A DNA stretch of 64,000 nt from UBA4064 sp050179135 (lineage in GTDB: Bacteria; Desulfobacterota; Desulfobacteria; Desulfobacterales; Desulfatirhabdiaceae). A model generated the notes under the pieces. That model did no database searches. It was not told the origin of the DNA and saw nothing but the letters and a program-made list of their open reading frames with translations. Shown in pieces: positions 44,333 to 52,763 of the stretch. Numbering within the stretch: the stretch's first letter is position 1; every line of letters starts with the position of its first letter. The stretch covers positions 1-64,000 of the forward strand of contig JBFXFK010000002.1 in assembly GCA_050179135.1 (NCBI GenBank), in the 5' to 3' direction. The position numbers and the translations under genes are program-made.

Positions 44333-45600
44333 CACACCTGTCCGAATCCAAATTCAGAAACGCATCTGTCAATCAGTTGTCTGCTTCCGAGCATCTGGAT
44401 CATCTGATGACCGTGACGGCATCCCGGGACTGGCTGATTCTGGTTGTCATCGGCGCCCTGATCATGGCTGTCCTTTTATGGTCGGTTTTTGGACAGATAT
44501 CAATCCGTGTGGAAGGTCAGGGGATACTGATTCGCAGCGGCGGCATTTTCGAGATTGTTTCCCTGAGTGCCGGACAAATCGTTCAGATTCATGTCGATGC
44601 CGGGGACTTGGTTTCAACAGGGGACGTTGTGGCGCGAATATCCCAGCCGATTCAGCACACCAGACTCAATCATGCCCGGGCAGAACTGGCCGAGATGAAA
44701 CAGGAACTGGATCATCTGCGACATTCGACTGAAACAGATATGGAATTGCAGCGGATTCATTCCGCCAACGAAAAAAAGAATCTCCTGGAATCCATCAATT
44801 TTGAGATGGAACGGCTTCGATGGCTCACGGAAAAACTGGCGGCACAGAACATTTTGCAGCAGCAGGGCCTCATTACCAAACAGACATATATCAACACCCA
44901 ACAGGAAATCAATGGGGCACAGGAACGGATTCAGGCGGACAGAAACCGGATCCAGGGGCTGACAATCGCGGATTTTCAGTTGAAGGATCAGAAAGATCGG
45001 GATATTCGCAACAGAGAACAGCAGGTATTGAAACAGGAGCGCGAAGTACAGACCCTGGAAAAAATCTATACGGACAGTACGCTCGTCATCAGCCCCTATA
45101 CGGGCCGGATTCTGGAAGTGACCGCAGATGAGGGAAAATCGACGATGGTCGGCGAAACCCTCATGAGTCTGGAACTGTCGGACGACAGTACTACCAGCCT
45201 GAATGCCATCGTGTATGTTTCTCCTGCGGAAGGCAAAAAAGTCATGCCGGGCATGAACATCCACATCAGCCCGTCCACGGTCAAACCGGAAGAATATGGA
45301 TTCATGCGGGGTACTGTCACCCGGGTATCGGAGTTTCCCGCCACAACCGAAGGCATGATGCGCCAGCTTCACAACACCAATCTGGTTCAGACTCTGGCCG
45401 CAGGCGGTGCGCCCATTCAAATCCATGCCGAGCTTTTACCGGATGCCGGTACCCTTAGCGGCTTCAGGTGGTCTTCCCCCAAGGGTCCTCCGATAAAAAT
45501 TTTTAGTGGTACGATGTGTTCCGCCCGTATCATTATTTCCGAAATGCCGCCCATTGACCTGTTGATACCGTTTTTAAAAAAGACGGTTCTGGGAGAATGA
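44329..45600 (+). CDS. HlyD-like adaptor of NHLP/NHLM-type export system
   Basis: A 423-aa membrane-fusion protein: a membrane helix (DWLILVVIGALIMAVLLWSV, residues ~34-53), a biotinyl-lipoyl-like motif VEGQGILIRSGGIFEIVSLS, a long coiled coil (residues ~120-240) and a C-terminal beta-barrel (ISPYTGRILEVTADEGKSTM). It matches the NHLM bacteriocin secretion subgroup, which pairs with two ABC proteins as found here. The start is GTG inside the TolC stop (GTGA), so translation is coupled. Confidence 0.83.
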   Translation: MTHLSESKFRNASVNQLSASEHLDHLMTVTASRDWLILVVIGALIMAVLLWSVFGQISIRVEGQGILIRSGGIFEIVSLSAGQIVQIHVDAGDLVSTGDVVARISQPIQHTRLNHARAELAEMKQELDHLRHSTETDMELQRIHSANEKKNLLESINFEMERLRWLTEKLAAQNILQQQGLITKQTYINTQQEINGAQERIQADRNRIQGLTIADFQLKDQKDRDIRNREQQVLKQEREVQTLEKIYTDSTLVISPYTGRILEVTADEGKSTMVGETLMSLELSDDSTTSLNAIVYVSPAEGKKVMPGMNIHISPSTVKPEEYGFMRGTVTRVSEFPATTEGMMRQLHNTNLVQTLAAGGAPIQIHAELLPDAGTLSGFRWSSPKGPPIKIFSGTMCSARIIISEMPPIDLLIPFLKKTVLGE

Positions 45601-45915
45601 AAAAAAGACATAAGATCAATAATTGTGGGAAAACAGAATTCAGAAGACAGAAGCCAGAATTCAGAATAAATAAGGAAAATATCATTTTTATAAACAGCAA
45701 CCATTTCCTCAATTTATTCTGGCTTCTGAATTCTGACTTTTGTATATGGAACCCGCAAATTGTGACCGTTCAAAGTATAAATACTTCAGAATTCAGGAAT
45801 CAGCCAACCCGGTTGATTGAAGAAGTCAGTAAATTGCTTGAAGCGTTCATGCGGGCTATTCTGAATTCTGACTCCTGAATTCTGAATACCTGAGCAGTTA
45901 CACCGGAAACAAATC
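45601..45915. other. Repeat-bearing spacer before the first ABC transporter
   Basis: 315 bp with no gene. It holds the element at 45637-45745 and a further stretch of TTCTGAATTCTGACTCCTG with GAATACCTGAGCAGTTAC (about 45857-45902), repeated downstream of the ABC gene (48225-48245). It separates the HlyD and ABC genes, which are normally adjacent, suggesting insertion. Confidence 0.7.
45637..45745 (+). mobile_element. MITE-like palindromic-ended element, copy 1
   Basis: About 105 bp with ends rich in CAGAATTCAGAAG / CTTCTGAATTCTG inverted words. The inner sequence (AGGAAAATATCATTTTTATA, AACAGCAACCATTTCC) recurs in reverse orientation at 48125-48235. There is no coding capacity, so a MITE or REP-like unit is the simplest reading. 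Confidence 0.6.
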
Positions 45916-48093
45916 ATGATATCCGAATCGGTTATCTGGAAGAACACGCGTGTTAAAACCCCCACGATTCTTCAGATGGAAGCAACAGAAGATGGTGCTG
46001 CCGCTCTGGGCATGATTCTGGGTTATCACGGCAGAAACGTGCCGTTGGAGGAGCTGCGCCTGGCCTGCGGGGTTTCCCGGAATGGCATCCGGGTAGAATA
46101 TCTGTTGAAAGCCGGAGAAGCGTATGGTTTGATTTCGGCGCAACACCATACGGAGATCGAAGCACTTCACCATCTGCCGTTGCCCATGATTGTTTTTCTC
46201 AATTTCAGCCATTATGCCGTGTTGGAAGGCATTCGTCGAAACCAGGTGTACCTGAATGATCCGGAAGTCGGCCCCAAAATCGTTTCCATGGATGATTTTG
46301 ACAAATCCTTTACCGGCGTGGTACTGGCGTTTTCACCGGGAAACACATTTCAAAAACAGGGTGCGCCATCCGGAATGATTCGCAGCCTGACCAGTCGTCT
46401 GGCCGGCTTTCATTCGGCGTTGACCTATGTGATTCTGGCCGGATTGTTTCTGGTTGTGCCCGGAATTGTCATACCGGTATTTTCCAAAATTTTTGTTGAT
46501 CAGATTCTGGTTCAGCATCTTCAGGACTGGCTGACGCCGCTTCTTTTGGGTATGGGACTGACAGCCGTGCTTCGTACGGTTCTGACCTGGTTTCAAAAAG
46601 CCTGCCTGCTTCGCATGGAAACCAAACTGTCACTGGTCCATTCGGCCCGATTTTTTCAGCATGTCTTTCGGCTTCCCATTGATTTTTTTTCCCGGCGATT
46701 TGGCGGGGAGGTGGTCAGCCGGGTTCAGATCAATGACAAAGTGGCGCAGCTTCTTTCCGGAGAGCTGGCCGGCAATGTGCTCAATGCCGTCATGATTGTC
46801 TTTTATGCCGCCCTGATGTTTCAATACGACGCCCTGTTGACAGGGATCGGCATGGGTATTGTTTTCTTCAATCTTGCGGCGCTTCGCTATTTTTCAAGGC
46901 GGCGAATCGATCTGGTGCAGAAAATCCTACAGGATCAGGGAAAAAGCCTGGGCACCGCCATGAGCGGCCTCCAGATGATTGAAACCCTGAAAGCCAGTGG
47001 TTCGGAATCGGATTTTTTCGCCCATTGGGCCGGATATCAGGCACAGGTCAAGGATGCCGAGCAGAAACTGGGTGTTTCATCCCAGATGCTTGCCACCATC
47101 TCGACCCTTCTTTCCGCTTTGAATACGGTGGCCATACTGGGCCTGGGATCACTTCGGGTCATGGCCGGAGAATACAGTATGGGAACGCTGATTGCGTTTC
47201 AAAGTCTGATGGGCAGCTTTGTGGCCCCGATCAATCAGGTTGTCAACCTGGGCAGTCAGTTGCAGGAACTTCGGGGCCATATTACGCGACTGGACGATGT
47301 TCTCCGGTATCCGCAGGATGAACGCTTTTCCGCAACCAAAGCCATTGAACAGACCCGCCCGTCCACTGGCGTCAAATTGTCGGGTCAACTGGACATGATC
47401 GATGTTACCTTTGGTTACAGCCGCATGGAACCACCGCTGATCGAAAACTTCAATCTGTCGGTCAAACCGGGTCAGCGTGTCGCCCTGGTCGGGGGATCCG
47501 GGTCCGGCAAATCGACCCTGGCAAAACTGGTGACCGGCCTCTATCAGCCCTGGAGCGGCCAGATTCTGTTTGATGGGAAGCCCCGGGATGATTGGGCCCG
47601 GTCGTTATGGAACAGCTCCATCGCCATGGTGGATCAGGATATTTTCATGTTTGAGGGAACCATCCGGGAAAATCTGACCCTGTGGGATGAAACAGTTCCT
47701 GAACCCCATATGATACAGGCAGCGAATGACGCCTGTATCCACGACGCCATCACCGGGCGACATGGCGGATATGACAGCCGGGTGAATGAGGGTTGCGCCA
47801 ATTTCAGTGGCGGACAACGGCAGCGGCTGGAACTGGCGCGTGCGCTGGTGGGCAATCCCACGCTTCTGGTGCTGGATGAAGCCACCAGCGCCCTTGATCC
47901 CACAACCGAAAAGCAGATTGACGACAATCTCAGGCGACGGGGCTGCACCTGTCTGATCGTGGCCCATCGTCTGACCACCATCCGGGACTGCGATGAAATC
48001 ATCGTATTGAACAAGGGTCGGGTGGTTGAGCGGGGCACACATGACGACATGCGGCATGCCAATGGACCGTACGCGACGCTGATCAACCTGTAG
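45916..48093 (+). CDS. NHLP-type ABC exporter with degenerate C39 peptidase domain
   Basis: A 725-aa ABC transporter: an N-terminal C39-like domain (~1-140), six-helix membrane domain (~160-440, for example ALTYVILAGLFLVVPGIVIP) and ATPase (Walker A GGSGSGKST, signature FSGGQRQRLELARAL, Walker B LLVLDEATSALD). It matches the NHLP-family peptidase/permease/ATPase group. The C39 domain keeps the His (H99 in FSHYAVL) and Asp (D115 in VYLNDPE), but the catalytic Cys is replaced: QMEATEDGAAAL with Asp26 where active members have ECGAA. It should therefore bind but not cleave a leader peptide. Inverted MITE-like copies flank the gene. Confidence 0.88.
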   Translation: MISESVIWKNTRVKTPTILQMEATEDGAAALGMILGYHGRNVPLEELRLACGVSRNGIRVEYLLKAGEAYGLISAQHHTEIEALHHLPLPMIVFLNFSHYAVLEGIRRNQVYLNDPEVGPKIVSMDDFDKSFTGVVLAFSPGNTFQKQGAPSGMIRSLTSRLAGFHSALTYVILAGLFLVVPGIVIPVFSKIFVDQILVQHLQDWLTPLLLGMGLTAVLRTVLTWFQKACLLRMETKLSLVHSARFFQHVFRLPIDFFSRRFGGEVVSRVQINDKVAQLLSGELAGNVLNAVMIVFYAALMFQYDALLTGIGMGIVFFNLAALRYFSRRRIDLVQKILQDQGKSLGTAMSGLQMIETLKASGSESDFFAHWAGYQAQVKDAEQKLGVSSQMLATISTLLSALNTVAILGLGSLRVMAGEYSMGTLIAFQSLMGSFVAPINQVVNLGSQLQELRGHITRLDDVLRYPQDERFSATKAIEQTRPSTGVKLSGQLDMIDVTFGYSRMEPPLIENFNLSVKPGQRVALVGGSGSGKSTLAKLVTGLYQPWSGQILFDGKPRDDWARSLWNSSIAMVDQDIFMFEGTIRENLTLWDETVPEPHMIQAANDACIHDAITGRHGGYDSRVNEGCANFSGGQRQRLELARALVGNPTLLVLDEATSALDPTTEKQIDDNLRRRGCTCLIVAHRLTTIRDCDEIIVLNKGRVVERGTHDDMRHANGPYATLINL

Positions 48094-48124
48094 GTTTGGG
48101 GCGGACCTGTCCGGTTGATTGCAG

Positions 48125-48235
48125 CATACAGAAGTCAGAATTCAGAAGCCAGAATAAATAGGGAATGGTTGCTGTTTATAAAAATGATATTTTCCTTATT
48201 TATTCTGAATTCTGGCTTCTGAATTCTGAATACCT
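48125..48235 (-). mobile_element. MITE-like palindromic-ended element, copy 2 (inverted)
   Basis: Inverted copy of 45637-45745: the core GGAATGGTTGCTGTTTATAA and ATGATATTTTCCTTATTTAT is the reverse complement of copy 1's core. The two copies bracket the ABC gene at 45916-48093 in opposite orientation. Confidence 0.65.
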
Positions 48236-48289
48236 GAGTAGCTACCCATTTTTACTCATAACAACAGCCTGATATGAACACTGGACCGA

Positions 48290-51193
48290 ATGACACCATT
48301 ATCGGCAATTGATCGAATATTTCACCCCGACTGTCAAACCCAGTCCAATAAACCATTTCTGCTGAACGACCCGGACATGGTCTGGCGGATTTTATCCGGT
48401 CGGTTTGAAATTTTTGCAGTGGCCCTGAAAGGCGGTCAGCCGGCCGGGTACCGGGATCATATATTTACAGCGGAAACCGGCCAGCTTCTGTTTGGACTGG
48501 GTCCATCGGAAACCGAAAACAAAACCGGCTTTCTGGCCGTGGGAAATGCCGATGCCCGGTTGCAGTGTCTGTCCATGTCCGAGTTTCAAAACGCCTTTCA
48601 GCAGCCGGGCATTACAGAGGCGGCATCGATTCTGATCGACCAGTGGGTCCAATCCCTTTCAAAAGGAATCATCGGGGGTTTCCGCACCCGATCGGATATC
48701 TTGCTTGATGCCGAAACACACATCACCCTGCCGGTCAATTCCCGTGCCTGCCCCCGAAAAGGCGTTGTCTGGATCAGCTTGACCTCAGGCAATGCGACGT
48801 TTCTCGGACTGGAGGATTTACCCCATGGAAACGGACAGGCGCCCATTCCCCTTGCCGAACCGGCATGGATTCAGACAACAACACCCGTCAGCCTGACAGG
48901 TGAATCCGGTTTATCGGCATGTAAAAGCCCATTGTTCTGGACCGGTCTGGATACCTTTCACCAACTGGCAATCCGGTGCCAGGGGATCAACCGGAATCTG
49001 ACTGCTGTCGATACCCACAATCTGATAAAAGAAAAAGAACATCGGGATCGCACGCGCCTGACCCGGTCGTTCATGCAACTGGCCTCAGTTTCCAGAACCT
49101 TCAAAAAAGGGGAATGGTGGTATTCAGATATCGCCGATCCCCTTTTGACGGCCTGTCAGATGGTGGGAAAATCCATTGGGGTTTCCATCGTTGCGCCCCC
49201 CCGAAATCAGAAACAACCGGAAGAGCGGATCACCCTGCCGGATATTGCCCGGGCCTCGCATATCCGGATTCGCCAGGTGATGCTGAAAGAGGGATGGTGG
49301 CGCCGTGACAGCGATGCCCTTCTGGGCTTCACAAAAAACGGCAATTTACCGGTAGCCCTGTTGCCCCTGTCACCCCGTAAATATGTTGCCGTCGATCCGC
49401 AGGCCGGAATCCGTCAGGTGATCGATGAGGCGGTTGCCGCATCCCTGTCTCCAACCGCCTGGCAATTTTACCGATCTCTCCCCAACCGGAGTCTGGGGCC
49501 GCTTGACCTGATCAGAATCGGTCTTCATGGCTGCGGGAAAGATTTTATGACCGTTGCGATCACCGGCATTCTGGGCGCGCTTCTGGGGCTTTTACCCCCC
49601 TTGATGACGGCACTGATCTTTGATACGGTCATTCCCGAGGCATCCCGATCCAGACTCACCCAGATGATGATCATTCTGTTGGTGTGCACTGTTGGCGCAT
49701 CCCTGTTTGATCTGACCAAATCGATTGCCGTCCTGCGACTGAAGGGAAAAATTGATCCCGTAGTCGAAGCGTCTGTTGTGGATCGGCTGATTTCACTTCC
49801 GGTTTTTTTTTACCGACAATATAATACAGGCGATCTGGCGAACAGAAGCATGGGAATTTGCGCCATCAGCCAGTGTTTGTCCGATGTGGCGCTGCAAACC
49901 ATATTGGCAGGCGCATTTTCATCCGTCAATTTTCTGTTGCTGTTCTGGTATGAATGGCGATTGGCGCTTGTCACACTTGGGCTGTCGCTTATCGGTATTC
50001 TTGTTGCCATTTTTTCCAGTATGATGCAGATACGGTATCAGCGGGTGTTGAATGATATCGAAGGTCATATTTCAGGCATGTTGCTGCAATTGATATCCGG
50101 TATCGCCAAACTGCGCGTGGCCGGTGTCGAGGATCGCGCGTTTGCGGCATGGGCAAAAAACTTCAGTAGAAAAAGGCGATTCATATTCAAAAGCCGAACC
50201 CTTCAGAACAGTCTGGATACATTTAATACCGCTTATCCCATCGTCACGGCCATGATCATTTTTGCCTGGGTTTCATTAAAAAGTTCAGACCAGTTTACCA
50301 CCGGAACGTTTCTGGCATTCAATGCGGCGTTTTTGAATTTTCAGTTTGCGCTGTTGCAGATGAGTACGGCGTTGACGTCCATCATGAATGCCGCGCCCTA
50401 TTATGAACGTGCTCAGCCCATTTTATCTGCATTGCCGGAAGTGGATGAAAACAAAATCCATCCGGGACAGATCACCGGAGACATCGAGGTCAGCCAGGTA
50501 TCATTTCGATATGACGCCGATGGGCCGCTGGTTCTGGACAATGTTTCCCTGAGCGTGAAACCCGGCGAATACATTGCCATCGTCGGAAGTTCCGGTTCCG
50601 GCAAATCCACCCTGCTCAGATTGCTGCTGGGCTTTGAGAATGCCGAGGCAGGCACCATTTTTTATGACCGTCAGGAATTGACAGTACTTGACATTCGTGA
50701 AGTCAGACGACAAATTGGTGTGGTCCTTCAAAACGGCAGCATCATGCCCGGCAGCATTTTTCGAAATATCGTGGGATCATCGGACTTGACCCTGGATGAT
50801 GCATGGGAAGCCGCCCGAATGGCCGGCTTGGATCAGGATATCGCAGACATGCCCATGGGCATGTTGACCATGATGAGCTTTGGCGGCAGCGTGCTGTCCG
50901 GCGGACAGCGTCAGCGGCTGATGATTGCCAGAGCGGTTGTTCGAAAGCCCCGGATTCTTTTTTTTGATGAAGCCACCAGCGCACTCGACAATCGAACTCA
51001 GGCTATCGTCAGCAACAGTCTGGACAATCTTCAGGCTGCCCGGATCGTAATTGCCCACCGGCTGAGCACCATTATCCATGCAGACCGGATTGTGGTGATG
51101 GATCAGGGCCGTATTGTGGAAACCGGAACATACAGCGAACTTCTTGCACAGGATGGACCTTTTGCGCAGCTCGCCAAGCGCCAGATGGTTTGA
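48290..51193 (+). CDS. NHLP-type ABC transporter permease/ATPase subunit
   Basis: A 967-aa protein. The ~400-residue N-terminal region has no peptidase (cNMP-binding-like start: FEIFAVALKGGQPAGYRDHI, FGLGPSETENKTGFLAVGNA) and is typical of the second NHLP-type transporter subunit. It is followed by a membrane domain (about 420-700) and an ATPase with Walker A GSSGSGKSTL, signature LSGGQRQRLMIARAVV and Walker B ILFFDEATSALD. It probably forms a heterodimer with the previous protein. ATG 48290 is the first in-frame start after the spacer repeat. Confidence 0.86.
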   Translation: MTPLSAIDRIFHPDCQTQSNKPFLLNDPDMVWRILSGRFEIFAVALKGGQPAGYRDHIFTAETGQLLFGLGPSETENKTGFLAVGNADARLQCLSMSEFQNAFQQPGITEAASILIDQWVQSLSKGIIGGFRTRSDILLDAETHITLPVNSRACPRKGVVWISLTSGNATFLGLEDLPHGNGQAPIPLAEPAWIQTTTPVSLTGESGLSACKSPLFWTGLDTFHQLAIRCQGINRNLTAVDTHNLIKEKEHRDRTRLTRSFMQLASVSRTFKKGEWWYSDIADPLLTACQMVGKSIGVSIVAPPRNQKQPEERITLPDIARASHIRIRQVMLKEGWWRRDSDALLGFTKNGNLPVALLPLSPRKYVAVDPQAGIRQVIDEAVAASLSPTAWQFYRSLPNRSLGPLDLIRIGLHGCGKDFMTVAITGILGALLGLLPPLMTALIFDTVIPEASRSRLTQMMIILLVCTVGASLFDLTKSIAVLRLKGKIDPVVEASVVDRLISLPVFFYRQYNTGDLANRSMGICAISQCLSDVALQTILAGAFSSVNFLLLFWYEWRLALVTLGLSLIGILVAIFSSMMQIRYQRVLNDIEGHISGMLLQLISGIAKLRVAGVEDRAFAAWAKNFSRKRRFIFKSRTLQNSLDTFNTAYPIVTAMIIFAWVSLKSSDQFTTGTFLAFNAAFLNFQFALLQMSTALTSIMNAAPYYERAQPILSALPEVDENKIHPGQITGDIEVSQVSFRYDADGPLVLDNVSLSVKPGEYIAIVGSSGSGKSTLLRLLLGFENAEAGTIFYDRQELTVLDIREVRRQIGVVLQNGSIMPGSIFRNIVGSSDLTLDDAWEAARMAGLDQDIADMPMGMLTMMSFGGSVLSGGQRQRLMIARAVVRKPRILFFDEATSALDNRTQAIVSNSLDNLQAARIVIAHRLSTIIHADRIVVMDQGRIVETGTYSELLAQDGPFAQLAKRQMV

Positions 51194-51247
51194 ACCATAG
51201 CGTAAAAGCGATATTAATCCTTCGATTTTAAAAAATTATAGTGAGTG

Positions 51248-52003
51248 ATGAATCATTTTCCGGATATTGACACCCTTTGTGAACACATTCGAAACGGCTG
51301 GCGTTCATCTCAGATGATCTGCCGGCACATCGAGCAGATATATCGGGAAAGCGGCGCGGACATGACGACCGATCCGCTGGATCAGCAGTTTTATCTGAGC
51401 ACGCTTTTCACCATAATAAAAACCATCGACGCGCGGCATGTGATCGAGACCGGCACATTTGTGGGGTGTTCCACCGCTGTCATGGCATGCGCCATGGATG
51501 ATCTGAACACCGATGGCGTGATCGAAACCATTGATCCGGCGCCATCCCGGTACGGGGGGTTTGATGTACGGGACCCGGTTTCCGTCGCCAACCGGGTTTT
51601 GATGGGTCATTTTGCGCATCGGGTTATTCTGCATCGGGGCTATTCGGTAAGTGCTTGGGATGACAGCCGAAATGAGTTGCCATCCGCGCCGCAGGGAATT
51701 TTAACCCAACTGGCGTCCAGACAGGCAAAAACCGATTTGCTTCTCATTGACGGGGATCACTCGTATCCGGGCGCTTACTGGGATATGAAAATCGGGTGCA
51801 GAACCCTGCGGCCCGATGGACCCCGCCTTATTTTTGTGCATGACTATCATTCCATACCGGATGTTCGTCAGGCAGTGCGGGACTGGCGGATGCAGAACCG
51901 GCAATGGGTCGAATTTCGGGCTTACCGGAAAAATAGCGGATTTGCGTTGATGCAGTGTCATCCGGACCTAATCCAGGCGGAAAGGGAAAAGGCGGAAGGC
52001 TGA
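51248..52003 (+). CDS. Class I SAM-dependent methyltransferase
   Basis: A 251-aa protein of the Methyltransf_24 type. SAM-site motif I reads HVIETGTFVGCSTAVMA, motif II ends in VIETIDPAP, then LLLIDGDHSYPGAYWDMKIG and IFVHDYHSIPDVRQAVRDW, typical of cephalosporin-hydroxylase-like and sugar/peptide methyltransferases. It starts 54 bp after the ABC gene and is the first modifying enzyme of the locus; substrate unknown. GTG directly precedes the ATG, and ATG 51248 is used. Confidence 0.8.
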   Translation: MNHFPDIDTLCEHIRNGWRSSQMICRHIEQIYRESGADMTTDPLDQQFYLSTLFTIIKTIDARHVIETGTFVGCSTAVMACAMDDLNTDGVIETIDPAPSRYGGFDVRDPVSVANRVLMGHFAHRVILHRGYSVSAWDDSRNELPSAPQGILTQLASRQAKTDLLLIDGDHSYPGAYWDMKIGCRTLRPDGPRLIFVHDYHSIPDVRQAVRDWRMQNRQWVEFRAYRKNSGFALMQCHPDLIQAEREKAEG

Positions 52004-52080
52004 AGGGCCTACGGCATTCAGGCGGCCCGGCAGTTTCTCACTTCTCACTACTCAATACTCATATCACAATACTGAGGGAA
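52004..52080 (-). repeat. Dispersed repeat, diverged inverted copy
   Basis: Read on the minus strand it contains CCTCAGTATTG, GATATGAGTATTGAG and GCCGGGCCGCCTGAATGCC, the same landmarks in the same order as 32060-32166 and 63680-63782. Short and diverged. Confidence 0.45.
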
Positions 52081-52091
52081 TAATTGTTAAC

Positions 52092-52763
52092 ATGGAAACC
52101 GAACTCAGAAAAATCATGATGACCCTTGTGGGTCGTATCAAAAACGGTATTGAATCGAAAGATACCGAAAGAATGACCAATCTGCTGGGTAATATACCGA
52201 TCTGGATTTTTGACCGCCCGGGTACAGGCGCAGACATGCTTGAACGCTTTGTGAAATTGACCGGTCATTCCAGTGAGATGGAATTTCTGGTTCTGAACGT
52301 GATGGCTTTTGAAAAAAATGGAATCCGGGCGTCCCTTTCTGCAGAAACCCTTCTGATCTGGAACAATGAAAAAACATGGGAAGAAGAAGAATTTTTCGCG
52401 CTCATGCACCTGGGAATTGTCAAGCAGGATTCGACGTGGATTCCCGAATATCTCGGATTCACCCCAAAGCAGTCAGACCGGGAGTTGGCTACTGTTGCAG
52501 GTGGTTCTGCCATCGGAAACCCCTTTACAGAAACGGATGACGATTTACTTGCAACTGCGACCTATTTTGGAATGCCCTCTGCCAGCCCGTACATGGCCCT
52601 TCCCGTCCAGAGCATCGGGGCCGATTTCAAACCGCCCCAATTGCAGCTGATCCCTGACGATCATGAGCCTTCCGACATGATACCCGTTTACGTGCCGAAG
52701 TCTGTTTTGATCGAACTGCTGAACCATATGACAATTCCGCAAAGTCTGAAATCAGCCCCATGA
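52092..52763 (+). CDS. Uncharacterised 223-aa protein with a leader-like ELATVAGG motif
   Basis: No family recognised. The N-terminal ~130 residues are helical (LVGRIKNGIESKDTERMTNL, EEEEFFALMHLGIVKQD). Residues 128-138 read SDRELATVAGG, which looks like the cleavage end of NHLP/Nif11 leaders (SDEELExVxGG). The 85 residues after it are polar and proline-rich, without Cys. A leader-plus-core precursor is therefore possible, but the putative leader is far longer than usual and not clearly nitrile-hydratase-like. It overlaps the next gene by 4 bp (ATGA). Alternatively it is a biosynthetic accessory protein. Confidence 0.55.
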   Translation: METELRKIMMTLVGRIKNGIESKDTERMTNLLGNIPIWIFDRPGTGADMLERFVKLTGHSSEMEFLVLNVMAFEKNGIRASLSAETLLIWNNEKTWEEEEFFALMHLGIVKQDSTWIPEYLGFTPKQSDRELATVAGGSAIGNPFTETDDDLLATATYFGMPSASPYMALPVQSIGADFKPPQLQLIPDDHEPSDMIPVYVPKSVLIELLNHMTIPQSLKSAP

